A stretch of DNA of 64,000 nt from Desulfocurvibacter africanus subsp. africanus DSM 2603. GTDB taxonomy: Bacteria > Desulfobacterota > Desulfovibrionia > Desulfovibrionales > Desulfovibrionaceae. Of this stretch, positions 42,828 to 53,203 are shown piece after piece. Position 1 is the stretch's first letter. Every line of letters starts with the position of its first letter. Under the pieces are notes generated by a model. That model was not told the DNA's origin. It saw only the letters and a program-made list of their open reading frames with translations, and did not search any database. The position numbers were made by a program, and so were the translations under genes. The DNA lies in contig NZ_AULZ01000008.1 in the NCBI RefSeq assembly GCF_000422545.1, forward strand, positions 62,001-126,000, written 5' to 3'.

Positions 42828-43463
42828 ATGCTCGAAAACGTCAGCAGCTTCCTCGACCCGGTGTTCATTGCACCCTACAAAGCCGCACTGGCCCTGAGCG
42901 GCGATGCGCTTGTCGCCTTCATTCTCGGCACGCTGGCCCTGGTCGTCATCACCACCGTCATTGGTGAGTTGACCATGGCCGGGGTCTATTGGCTAAACCG
43001 CCGCCATTTCGCCAGCCTGCGCCGCGACATGATCACGCACAACAACCTAAGCCTCCAGGCCCTGGCACAGAAGGACAAGGTCAGCTACACGGCCTGTAAC
43101 AGACTGGCCAACGAGTTTTTTGGCCGCAATCTGTTTTCGGGCTTCACCCTGTTCGCATCCTCCCTTTGGCCTGCTGTTTTTGCGCTGGCCTGGATGGGCT
43201 CTCGCTTCGGCGCAATCGTCGTACCCCTATGGGGCTTCGAGTTGCGCTATCCGGCCCTGTTCGTACCCCTCTACGTGCTTGCGCGCATCGGCTTCGGGCT
43301 GACAAAGAAGCGCATCTGGCCCTTCACGCGCATCACTGCCTGGATTTCGCGAAACGAGGACTGCGGTGAGAAGCTCATGACCATTTCCGATCTGCTCCCC
43401 AAGGAGCCAGACGAGACCGGCAAGACCGACAAGCCCGGCAAAGTCGGCGACACTCCGGCCTGA
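42828..43463 (+). CDS. Hypothetical membrane protein, possible Oxa1-superfamily (EMC3/TMCO1/DUF106) topology
   Basis: A 211-residue protein with a first helix at about 28-55, a charged helical region (about 58-100; RRHFASLRRDMITHNN and on), two helices (about 105-128 and 132-160), and a polar C-tail. Helix, cytosolic coiled-coil, then helix pair is the layout of DUF106/TMCO1-type insertase relatives; this is a topology guess only and sequence motifs are not decisive. The last residues (TGK, TDK, PGK, VGD) are encoded by 9-base repeats. AGGA precedes the ATG. Confidence 0.6.
   Translation: MLENVSSFLDPVFIAPYKAALALSGDALVAFILGTLALVVITTVIGELTMAGVYWLNRRHFASLRRDMITHNNLSLQALAQKDKVSYTACNRLANEFFGRNLFSGFTLFASSLWPAVFALAWMGSRFGAIVVPLWGFELRYPALFVPLYVLARIGFGLTKKRIWPFTRITAWISRNEDCGEKLMTISDLLPKEPDETGKTDKPGKVGDTPA
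43405..43455 (+). repeat. Nonanucleotide repeat at the 3' end of the membrane protein gene
   Basis: ACCGGCAAG, ACCGACAAG, CCCGGCAAA and GTCGGCGAC repeat in frame, giving the triplets TGK, TDK, PGK and VGD. Similar to the NuoC tail array. Confidence 0.65.
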
Positions 43464-43484
43464 TACTTATCTGGAGGGCATGCC

Positions 43485-44036
43485 ATGCACGAAGTCAGCC
43501 TGGGTGGAACCCTGCTCGACTACCTGACCGGCGAGCAAGTGGAGCGTACGACTTACGAGGATCTGCGTCAGGCCCTGGCGCGCATGCTTGTGGAAGAGAA
43601 AGGCTATCCCTCCGACAGCCTGCGGCCCCGCGTGGAGATTCCTTTCCATATCGATGGTGAACAGCAGAGCCGCACGGCCGATTTGGTCGCGTACGATGAA
43701 TTCGACCATCCGTTGCTGCTGGTCATCTTCTGCGCCGGCGCGCCCGGCACCTATGACCGCGAGTCCGTGGCCTCCGCCCGCCTCATAAACGGCGGACCCG
43801 CGCCGCTCGTGGTGGTTACCGACACCCGCGACGCCGTGCTGCTGGAGACATCCCGAGGCCGCGTCCTGGCCAACGGCATGGCCGCCCTGCCGGCCTGGAC
43901 CGATCTGCGCGCCAAGGCCGAGGCCGTGGAGCAGCGTCCTCTGTCCGCGGAGGCCCGCCAGCGCGAGGAGCGCATCCTGCACGCCTACACCGGCTTCCTA
44001 AAAACCTGCTGCGGCGAATCCTGCGACCTGAAATAG
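43485..44036 (+). CDS. HsdR N-terminal-like (PD-(D/E)xK fold) protein with degraded catalytic site
   Basis: A 183-residue stand-alone protein resembling the type I restriction HsdR N-terminal nuclease fold: LDYLTGEQVERTTYEDLRQALARMLVEEKGYP and VEIPFHIDGEQQSRTADLVAYD. In active members the next strand ends E-x-K; here it reads LLLVIFCAGAPG, so Glu and Lys are missing. It is therefore unlikely to cut DNA. No hsdM or hsdS is nearby. GGAGGG precedes the ATG. Such single-domain proteins are common in Desulfovibrio-type genomes and are of unknown role. Confidence 0.8.
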   Translation: MHEVSLGGTLLDYLTGEQVERTTYEDLRQALARMLVEEKGYPSDSLRPRVEIPFHIDGEQQSRTADLVAYDEFDHPLLLVIFCAGAPGTYDRESVASARLINGGPAPLVVVTDTRDAVLLETSRGRVLANGMAALPAWTDLRAKAEAVEQRPLSAEARQREERILHAYTGFLKTCCGESCDLK

Positions 44037-44049
44037 GCGTCGCCGGAGG

Positions 44050-44784
44050 CTATTCCGTCTCTTGCCCTGCTTCCGTCTCGTACAGAAACAGGCGCAGTCC
44101 GTTGACTCGGCCTTCAACAACCCTGTCGCCGTAACCCACGCCCACGCCCAGCACAGTGCCGCAAGGCCCAGGAACGAAGGCCTTCGCCAAGCGATCCACG
44201 ATGAGCGCGCCCGTGGGCGTGATAAGCTCGTCACGGGCCTCGGTGGGGTACACGGGTTTGCCGGCCATGAGCCTGGCGGTAGCGGGAGCCGGAAGAGGCA
44301 ACAGGCCATGGGCGCAGGAGACCGTTCCGGAAAACCAGGGCAATGGGCCGCTGACCACCTGCGCCACGCCCAGTTCCTCCAGTCCCCAGATTGCCCCCAC
44401 CACGTCCACCAGCGTGTCCACGGCGCCGACTTCGTGGAAATGCACCTGCGCCATATCCACGCCGTGCACACCGGCCTCAACCTCGGCCAGCCTGCGGAAG
44501 GCCTCCAGGCTGAGTTTGCGCACAGCTTCGGACAGAGGCAGGCGCGCGATGACGGCCTCTATCTCCGACAGGTGACGCAGAGGCTGTTCGGCAGCGGCCT
44601 CTATACGCAGGCCCATGCCCGCCAGGCCGCCCACTCTGCGCGGCTCGGCCCATACCTTGGTTTCAACGCCGGCCTGGCTGAGCGCCTGCCCCAGGTTCTC
44701 GGGATTAAGACCCAAGTGGCACAAGGCCGCCAGGAACATATCCCCGCCGATGCCGCCGGCCGGGTCCAGGAAGATGGCTCGCAT
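44050..44784 (-). CDS. larC: LarC-family protein, N-terminal (LarC1-like) part only
   Basis: A 244-residue member of the LarC family, which inserts nickel into the pincer cofactor of lactate racemase in a CTP-dependent step. Blocks: FLDPAGGIGGDMFLAALCHL, VHFHEVGAVDTLVDVVGA, SGPLPWFSGTVSCAHG and DELITPTGALIV. Full LarC is about 400 residues; the C-terminal domain is absent here, and the convergent gene 14 bases downstream leaves no space for it. LarB and LarE are not in the window. It may act with a separate LarC2, or have another nickel-related role. Confidence 0.85.
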   Translation of the reverse strand: MRAIFLDPAGGIGGDMFLAALCHLGLNPENLGQALSQAGVETKVWAEPRRVGGLAGMGLRIEAAAEQPLRHLSEIEAVIARLPLSEAVRKLSLEAFRRLAEVEAGVHGVDMAQVHFHEVGAVDTLVDVVGAIWGLEELGVAQVVSGPLPWFSGTVSCAHGLLPLPAPATARLMAGKPVYPTEARDELITPTGALIVDRLAKAFVPGPCGTVLGVGVGYGDRVVEGRVNGLRLFLYETEAGQETE

Positions 44785-44914
44785 GTGAGGTCTCCGTGCG
44801 CTTTCCGACTCCGTGTTTGGAACAGGCCGGCTTGATTAAAGAAAAATCATGTGCGATATGGAAGTCAAACAGCCCCACGGCTGCTCAGGCCGCGCTAAAG
44901 AAGGAGCTCCTACT

Positions 44915-45586
44915 ATGCTTATAAAGGACTGGATGAACACTCCGGTGATCACCGTCGGTCCCGACGAATCCATGATGAAGGCCTCCAAGCTATTGAAAGA
45001 CAAGAACATTCGCCGCCTGCCCGTTGTGGATGACACTGGCAAGCTCATCGGCATCCTTTCGGATCGCGACATCAAGGAAGCCTCGCCCTCCAAGGCTACT
45101 ACCCTGGACGTCCACGAGTTGTACTATCTGCTCTCGGAGATCAAGGTCAAAGACATCATGACCAAGAATCCCGTGCGCCTGAAGGCGGAGGACAGCGTGG
45201 AAAAAGCCGCGGTGCTCCTGTCCGAAAAGTCGCTCGGCGGCCTGCCCATTGTTGACGACAATGACTCGGTGGTGGGCATTATCACCGAGAAGGATATGTT
45301 CGACATCCTGATCGAGATCACCCGCGTGCGCGACGGTGGCGTACAGATGGGTTTTCAGCTCCCGCGCACGCCCGGCGCGCTCAAGCCGATCCTTGAGGAT
45401 CTCGCCGGCAGCGGAGCCAAAATCCTGTCCATCATCACCGTCTACCCCAAGGGCCAGCCCAACCGTAAAGCCTTCATCCGCATCGACGAGATGGAAAAAT
45501 CCGAGCTCAACAAGCTCAGGGACGCCCTGGCCTCGCGCTACGAGCTGCTCTTCTTCCTCCGCGACAACCTGCACTCGCTTATCTAG
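44915..45586 (+). CDS. CBS-pair protein with C-terminal ACT-like domain
   Basis: A 223-residue protein. Two CBS motifs (about 7-60: MNTPVITVGPDESMMKASKLL; about 85-138: MTKNPVRLKAEDSVEKAAVLL, each ending with GIL/GII plus a basic or acidic pair) form a nucleotide-binding Bateman module, often sensing AMP/ATP. The C-terminal 75 residues (PGALKPILEDLAGSGAKILSIITVYP) look like an ACT-type ligand domain. Similar to AcuB-like proteins. ATG at 44915 follows AAGGAG; an earlier in-frame ATG lacks one. Confidence 0.88.
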   Translation: MLIKDWMNTPVITVGPDESMMKASKLLKDKNIRRLPVVDDTGKLIGILSDRDIKEASPSKATTLDVHELYYLLSEIKVKDIMTKNPVRLKAEDSVEKAAVLLSEKSLGGLPIVDDNDSVVGIITEKDMFDILIEITRVRDGGVQMGFQLPRTPGALKPILEDLAGSGAKILSIITVYPKGQPNRKAFIRIDEMEKSELNKLRDALASRYELLFFLRDNLHSLI

Positions 45587-45590
45587 ATCC

Positions 45591-45683
45591 GTTTGCATTT
45601 AACCTGAGAGAGGGCGCTGCCCTCTCTCAGACTTTCTCCCGCCAGGGAAATGATTTCCCTGGACTCTCATTTCATTTGCAAAG
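45591..45683 (-). repeat. Type B paired-hairpin repeat between convergent genes
   Basis: GTTTGCATTTAAC, GAGAGAGGGC-GCT-GCCCTCTCTC, then CCAGGGAAATGATTTCCCTGG and CATTTGCAAAG. TTTGCA and TGCAAA form the outer ends. It lies between the CBS gene and the convergent channel gene and may terminate both. Confidence 0.8.
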
Positions 45684-45782
45684 TGCTTTAATACAGTATT
45701 GAGGCCGCCTGGCTTCAGTCGCGAGTTGGCGCAAATGATCTGCGCCAACTCGCACCATGGATATCCTGAAAAGGCTGCCGCT

Positions 45783-47498
45783 TTACAAGCGCGGCTGCAC
45801 CTGCCCGCCTCCGGGCGCGTAATCACGCAAGAAGCAGCGCTCGGCCTCGGCAGTTCCAATAATGATGATTTCGTCTAGCGGACCCAAACGCAGGCTTGGG
45901 TCAGGGTTGATCTGCAGCCCGTCTTTGGTCTGCACGGCGATGATGCTGCAGCCAGTGCGGGCGCGGATGTCGGTCTCGGCCAGCACCTTGCCCGCCAGGG
46001 AAGGCGGCACAGCCAAACGGATGACGTTCAGCCCTTCGGCCAGCATGAGCAGATTGTCCGGCCGCAGCAGGTTGATCAGGGTATTTGCGCCGAGCGATGC
46101 CTCGGACATGACCAGATCAGCGCCGGCGGCGTGCAGCGTTCCCACGTTTCGGTCCAGAGTGGCCCGGCTTACGATCTGGATGTCCGGGCGCAGCTTACGG
46201 CAGTAGATGGTCAGGTAGATATTAAGGTCGTCGTTATGGGTGGAGATGAACACCGAGGGCGCTTCCCGGATGCCCGCGACCAGCAGCGTATCCAGGTCCG
46301 CGGCGCTGCCCAGCACGTATTTGTCGGCATCCCTGACGGCCTTGGGGTTCTTTTCCACGATACGATAAGAGATGCCGCGCTCTTCGAGCACCTGGGCCGC
46401 GGCTTGGCCTACCCTGCCGCCGCCCAGGATGATCACCGGCGAATCGTGCGGCAAGTCCTTGCCCATGACCGCGTCGTAGCGTTCGAACTGCTCGTTGGTG
46501 CCGGCCAGCACGAGTACCGTGCTCTGCCCGATGAGCGTGTCCGGACCGGGGATGTGGAAGTTGCCGCGCTCCCAGACGCCCACCACGCTCACTCCAGTGG
46601 TCTCGCGCAAACGGCTGTCACGCAGCCGCTTGCCTTGCAGCGGAGTGCGCATGGCCGGGGCCTCGGCGATGAGCAAGCCGTCCAACCGACCGATGACGTT
46701 GGCGCGGGTGCTGGAGCCGATGAGTCGCCGGGCCAAGGCCTGCCCCAGGAGCTTGGTGAACTGGAAGACATGGCTGCTGCCGGCCAGGGACAGAATGTCC
46801 AGGGAGTCATCCATATCCGCGGTGGCGATTACGGTCGCGTTGGAAGTAAGCTCGCGCACCGTGAACGCGATGTTGGTGTTGCGCATGTCGTCGTTGTTGA
46901 CGAACACCATGGCCGCGCCCTCCACGCGCAGGCGGCGGTAGGTTTCGGGGTCGTCCAACTCGCCCACCACGACCTTGTAACCTTGGTCGTAGAGTTCCAA
47001 CGCTCGTGGCAGGTCCGCTTGAAGCAGTGCATAGTCGTAGCCATACTGTATAAGACGCTTCGCAAAGCTCGCGCTGACCGGGTCGAAGCTGGTTAGAATG
47101 ACATGGCCCGCCTTGCCGGACGGCAACTCGCGAGGCGCACGGGCCTTGGCCTGGGCATCCAGCCAAGGGGCATAGAAGAACTGGATGAAGGAAAAGGGCA
47201 GCATGACCAGCAGGTAGATGACGCCCGTGAGCAGCACCAATAGGGAGAAGGCCCTGCCTAAGTCCGTGGTGAAGGTAATGTCCCCGAAGCCCAGGGTGCT
47301 CATGACAGTCAAAGTCCAGTAGATGCCGGTGAGCCAGGTGTGATCGCGGCCTTCCAGGCGCATGAGGTAATGGAAGACCACGCTGTAGACGGCGACCAGC
47401 ACCGCGATGATCGCCAGGTACTGCAGGAGCTTGCTTACGTTGCGCCGCGCGGTCCTGCTCTGGAAAAAGTACATCAGTTGCGAGGGCATATATTTCAT
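45783..47498 (-). CDS. Potassium channel with two RCK (TrkA-type) regulatory modules, GsuK-like
   Basis: A 571-residue ion channel. Two membrane helices (about 25-45 and 78-105) flank the pore loop with selectivity filter TLGFGD, a variant of TVGYGD. Two RCK modules follow: RCK-N/C at about 130-330 and about 340-571, the second with GGGRVGQAAAQVLEERG as the nucleotide-binding glycine loop. Tandem RCK modules on one chain are typical of the GsuK/MthK-like class gated by Ca2+, ADP/NAD or nucleotides. ATG at 47498 follows AAGGAG; an earlier in-frame start has no site. Selectivity and ligand are not proven by sequence. Confidence 0.87.
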   Translation of the reverse strand: MKYMPSQLMYFFQSRTARRNVSKLLQYLAIIAVLVAVYSVVFHYLMRLEGRDHTWLTGIYWTLTVMSTLGFGDITFTTDLGRAFSLLVLLTGVIYLLVMLPFSFIQFFYAPWLDAQAKARAPRELPSGKAGHVILTSFDPVSASFAKRLIQYGYDYALLQADLPRALELYDQGYKVVVGELDDPETYRRLRVEGAAMVFVNNDDMRNTNIAFTVRELTSNATVIATADMDDSLDILSLAGSSHVFQFTKLLGQALARRLIGSSTRANVIGRLDGLLIAEAPAMRTPLQGKRLRDSRLRETTGVSVVGVWERGNFHIPGPDTLIGQSTVLVLAGTNEQFERYDAVMGKDLPHDSPVIILGGGRVGQAAAQVLEERGISYRIVEKNPKAVRDADKYVLGSAADLDTLLVAGIREAPSVFISTHNDDLNIYLTIYCRKLRPDIQIVSRATLDRNVGTLHAAGADLVMSEASLGANTLINLLRPDNLLMLAEGLNVIRLAVPPSLAGKVLAETDIRARTGCSIIAVQTKDGLQINPDPSLRLGPLDEIIIIGTAEAERCFLRDYAPGGGQVQPRL

Positions 47499-47883
47499 CG
47501 CGGCGGGGCTCCTTGCTGCCAATCCGGAGGGTTACCCGCACGCATTGTGGCCTAGAACGGCGCAGGAGGGAATACGCCGCCCGGCAAATACGTTACGCGG
47601 CCTCTCACGCCTGATCCGAGGCCGTGCGCAGCCTATCCGCATAAAAAGGCGTGAAGATATCAGGTGAAAGCGAAGGTGAGGTTTGGAGCAGATTGCATAA
47701 GAGCTGGGAAGGCGTTGCCCTCACCAGGCCTCACCCAGCAGGACTATTCTCGATAAGACGCTCCCCTGACCGCGCGGTTCGTTGGCGGATTGCATTCAGG
47801 GTCGCATCTCCCGGCCAGCGTTGCGGGCTAATGCGCTCGCGGGCATCCGGCCAGAAAGGCTGGCCTTTTTATCCAACAGGCTG
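47499..47883. other. Intergenic region with a decayed type A repeat
   Basis: About 385 bases without a supported gene. At about 47701-47743, GAGCTGGGAAGGCG-TTG-CCCTCACCAGGCC resembles the left half of the type A element at 16084-16159. The rest holds no recognised element. Confidence 0.45.
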
Positions 47884-48291
47884 CTATGCGCAGCGGGCTC
47901 GCGCGTATTCCGCCACCCAATGCTCAGTTTCGTCGTCCTCGGAGCGGCAGTTAGCCTGAGGCTTGGCGTACAGCAGCAGCTTGCCGCCCTCATGATCGAG
48001 CAGCTGTTCCGTGACGTATTCTGCCAAAGTCTGGAAACGCTCGTCATGGAGCATCTCGCCGCCGTCGCCCAACTCGTAATAGCCGGCCCAGACCGGCTTT
48101 GTCAGGGACATGGGCGCGCCCGAGCCAGGGGCTCCCATAAGCAGCACCTTGACCTGCTCGCCGCGTAGACGCGCCTCGCCCTGCCAGGCGGTTATTCCAG
48201 CCGGTGTTTTGCCCAACTTATATCCCAGCCTGGCCATTATGCGCTCGGCAGGTATCATTTCATTTCTCTTAGAATTCAAAATCTTATTCAT
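47884..48291 (-). CDS. Fur-box-controlled hypothetical protein
   Basis: A 135-residue soluble protein of unknown family. Parts: IMARLGYKLGKTPAGITAWQGEARLRGEQVKVLLMGAPGS (possible beta sheet with a Gly turn), WAGYYELGDGGEMLHDERFQTLAEYVTEQLL and a C-terminal part with two Cys. AAGGAGGTC lies upstream of the ATG at 48291, which I prefer over in-frame starts upstream that would fall in the Fur-box region. A Fur box about 60 bases upstream suggests induction under iron limitation. Divergent from another Fur-box gene. Confidence 0.7.
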   Translation of the reverse strand: MNKILNSKRNEMIPAERIMARLGYKLGKTPAGITAWQGEARLRGEQVKVLLMGAPGSGAPMSLTKPVWAGYYELGDGGEMLHDERFQTLAEYVTEQLLDHEGGKLLLYAKPQANCRSEDDETEHWVAEYARARCA

Positions 48292-48350
48292 TCGAAGACC
48301 TCCTTGGGCAAATCGATTTGCCCACCTGCATGCTAAATTTGAGTAGTAAT

Positions 48351-48369
48351 GAAAATGATTATCATTGTC
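48351..48369. promoter_or_regulatory. Fur box (leftward gene)
   Basis: GAAAATGATTATCATTGTC matches the 19-base Fur consensus GATAATGATAATCATTATC at 16 of 19 positions. Lies 60 bases upstream of the start of the 135-residue minus-strand gene. Confidence 0.85.
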
Positions 48370-48458
48370 AAAATGAAGTTTTCTTTCATCATTCCGCAAG
48401 CATTCCGTTTCCGCCGCAAATGACTAAAGTATACGCCGCGTTTCTACTGCTTGACCAT

Positions 48459-48477
48459 GATAAAGATTTTCATTATC
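48459..48477. promoter_or_regulatory. Fur box (rightward gene)
   Basis: GATAAAGATTTTCATTATC matches the Fur consensus at 16 of 19 positions. Lies about 40 bases upstream of the 98-residue plus-strand gene, where it would cover the promoter. Confidence 0.82.
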
Positions 48478-48516
48478 AATTTAATCGTGACGAATGACTA
48501 ACCCAGGAGGTTCTCC

Positions 48517-48813
48517 GTGTGCGCCTGCGTCTGCCTGACCAAGCTGAACAAAGCTGGTATGGAAGCCCTTAACCGTGGCGACTACTTGACCGCCACTGAA
48601 CTTTTGATACAGGCCGCGCGCAAAGCCGAGGCCCTCGGGAGTGATGTGCTGCAGGCCAAGATCCGCAACAACCTCGGCTTGCTCATGCAGGCCCAGGGCT
48701 TGCGCGACCAGGCGGCAACGAACTTCCGCCTGGCCCAGCGGCATACGGCCAAGCGCCTTGGCATGGACAACTCGCTCTATGCCCGCATCACGAACAATCT
48801 GGCCAAGATTTAA
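48517..48813 (+). CDS. Fur-box-controlled small TPR-like protein with an N-terminal Cys cluster
   Basis: A 98-residue protein beginning MCACVCL, three closely spaced Cys that could bind metal, followed by a helical repeat region (AGMEALNRGDYLTATELLIQAA, then IRNNLGLLMQAQGLRDQA) that resembles tetratricopeptide helices. The start is a GTG with AGGAGG 6 bases upstream. A Fur box lies in its promoter. Together with the divergent partner it forms an iron-responsive pair of unknown role. Confidence 0.75.
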   Translation: MCACVCLTKLNKAGMEALNRGDYLTATELLIQAARKAEALGSDVLQAKIRNNLGLLMQAQGLRDQAATNFRLAQRHTAKRLGMDNSLYARITNNLAKI

Positions 48814-48895
48814 GGGCAGGGAAACATCCACGGAGCCAGCGGATTGGAGCCTACCCTTTCCGCGATCGAATAGAGCGCATACCGAACTGTCTCAA

Positions 48896-49023
48896 TAGAG
48901 CAGATTGCTTTTAAGACGCCCGCTCCGGCGTTGACAGTGCAAGTGAATTGCGCCTACGCCTACGCGGCGGCAAGCCATGCCGACGCATGGCTTGCAGAGC
49001 ATTTTCAAAAGCAAAATGCTCTA
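48896..49023 (+). mobile_element. 128-bp MITE-like element, copy 2
   Basis: Same length and near-identical sequence to copies 3 and 4, bounded by TA at both ends. It lies downstream of secA (which reads leftward) and after the Fur-controlled gene. Internal hairpins as in copy 1. Confidence 0.88.
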
Positions 49024-49048
49024 AACGATCTCCTCGATGATGCCGCAA

Positions 49049-49084
49049 TAAAAACGGCCGGGAAGGTTTCCTTTCCCGGCCGTT
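49049..49084 (-). terminator. Rho-independent terminator of secA
   Basis: A 12-bp stem (AACGGCCGGGAA with TTCCCGGCCGTT), 8-base loop, followed on the minus strand by TTTTTA. Confidence 0.85.
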
Positions 49085-49150
49085 CCTGCTCTCGTTACTC
49101 GCTGTTACGACTCGATTCCAACCCGCTCACGAACCGAGCGGGTCCAGGCA

Positions 49151-51667
<2,517 letters not shown>

Positions 51668-51765
51668 GCCTTTCTCCTTGATCTGGGGCAGGTCGCGGAT
51701 GCCAGCGACCCACGCGGACCGTATCCTGCTCAACCGCCCCGAATGGTGGGGGTCCACCCGGCTAT

Positions 51766-51893
51766 TAGAGCAGATTGCTTTTAAGACGCCCGCTCCGGCG
51801 CTGACGGCGACAGTGAATTGCGCCTACGCCTACGCGGCGGCAAGCCATGCCGACGCATGGCTTGCAGAGCATTTTCAAAAGCCAAATGCTCTA
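51766..51893 (+). mobile_element. 128-bp MITE-like element, copy 3
   Basis: Same orientation as copy 2, 98 bases upstream of the secA start codon, between secA and the Fe-S oxidase subunit gene. Bounded by TA at both ends. It is the most diverged of the three plus-oriented copies (for example GGCGACAGTG instead of GGCGCAAGTG). Confidence 0.88.
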
Positions 51894-51922
51894 AAACGCA
51901 TGTCCCGCGTATTTCAAACGTC

Positions 51923-51952
51923 GCGTGAGCAAAGCTCAACCATTGCTCACGC
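51923..51952. terminator. Perfect inverted repeat after the oxidase operon
   Basis: A 10-bp stem (GCGTGAGCAA with TTGCTCACGC) with a 10-base loop, about 60 bases past the stop of the Fe-S subunit gene. No strong T-run follows, so it may be a terminator or an operator for secA. Confidence 0.4.
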
Positions 51953-52009
51953 ATGCCGCACATTCGGCGGCCTACCGCCCCCGCACAGCCCATATTCAAA
52001 TGAGCTGCT

Positions 52010-53203
52010 TCAGGGCCTGATGGCCTCCAGCCAGTGGCCCACGGCCACTCCCTCGGGCGCATTGGCCGCAAGTTGCAGCACGCAGGCGCTGCAACCCGTG
52101 ACCAGCTGCTCGCCGGGCTTGGCTTCGAAATATTCCCAGCAGCGCGCGGCCACGGCCCGCGACAGGCCGGGATCGGCAAGCTGCATGACGCCGCCGAAGC
52201 CGCAGCAGCGCTCCAATCCGGCCTTCTTGAGCCGGCCGCCCATGGCCCGGGACAGGAAGAGCCTGTCCTGGTCGCCGCCGGAACCATGGCAAGGCCTATG
52301 GTAATGCACCGCATCGGGCGCATTGTCCAGAATTTGAAATTCCGTGTCGCCCATGAGTCCGGCCAGGGACATAACAGCGCGCAACCACTCCTCACGCTCG
52401 AAGGTCTCCCAACCCAGGTCAATATGCGTGTAGCTGCGCAATCCACAGCGGCAGGTGGCGCAAAAAGCGATCACCTGCGGTCGGCCAGCCTTGCGCCACG
52501 CTTCCACATTGGCGCGCTGCATGGCCCGTTGCGCATCCTCCAGACCCGCATGGCCCAAAGAACAGCCGCAGCACTCGAAACGCGCACCGAGCTCAAGCTC
52601 ATACCCTAGCCCCGTGACAATTTGTCGTGCGGTCTCGCTCCAGTGGGGCTTGGCGTATCGTGCGGTGCAACCCTCGAAAAGTACGGCCTTTTTCGCGCTG
52701 CCGCAAGCGTCGTAGCGTGCAACGCCCAGCCACGGCTGAATGTTTCTACCGCCATGCAGGGCCGCAAGCTGCTTGAGCATCGTTCGGACCGTATCCGGCG
52801 CGAGCCCGCCCGGCACCAGCCTGGCCAACGCGCCGGCCGTGGGCCACAGCGCGCCGGGCTTGGTCAACCACTGCCGCCATAGCCACTCGTGCCAGCCCGG
52901 ATGCCTTGCGCGCAGCTTCGAGGCCAGCTCCGGGCCGCACAGGCCATGGGGGCAGGCCTTTTCGCAACGCCCGCAGGCCAGGCACATGGCCGCCAGGCGG
53001 GCGGCCTTCTTCTCATCGAGTCCGCTGCCCGCGTCGGCAGCGCGCTCGGCCAAGTGGAACTTGGCGCGCGGGGACAGCTCCTCGCGGCCCGTGGCCGCCA
53101 CCAGCGGGCAAACTTCCAGACACTTGCCGCACAGGATGCACTTGGGCGCGAGATGCGTGCCGTCGTGCAGGCAGAGGTAGTCTTTCTGCTGCTGATGAGC
53201 CAT
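52010..53203 (-). CDS. Fe-S subunit of a lactate/glycolate oxidase-type complex
   Basis: A 397-residue protein like GlcF or the Fe-S subunit of D-lactate dehydrogenases. Two [4Fe-4S] motifs (CILCGKCLEVCP; CLACGRCEKACP) are followed by two CCG domains (YDACGSAKKAVLFEGC...FECCGCSLGHAG and HYHRPCHG...ERCCGFGG with TGCSACVLQL). It receives electrons from the FAD subunit and passes them to quinone or another carrier. The ATG overlaps the stop of the FAD subunit gene (TGATG). Inserted ahead of secA with a MITE-like element between. Confidence 0.92.
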   Translation of the reverse strand: MAHQQQKDYLCLHDGTHLAPKCILCGKCLEVCPLVAATGREELSPRAKFHLAERAADAGSGLDEKKAARLAAMCLACGRCEKACPHGLCGPELASKLRARHPGWHEWLWRQWLTKPGALWPTAGALARLVPGGLAPDTVRTMLKQLAALHGGRNIQPWLGVARYDACGSAKKAVLFEGCTARYAKPHWSETARQIVTGLGYELELGARFECCGCSLGHAGLEDAQRAMQRANVEAWRKAGRPQVIAFCATCRCGLRSYTHIDLGWETFEREEWLRAVMSLAGLMGDTEFQILDNAPDAVHYHRPCHGSGGDQDRLFLSRAMGGRLKKAGLERCCGFGGVMQLADPGLSRAVAARCWEYFEAKPGEQLVTGCSACVLQLAANAPEGVAVGHWLEAIRP

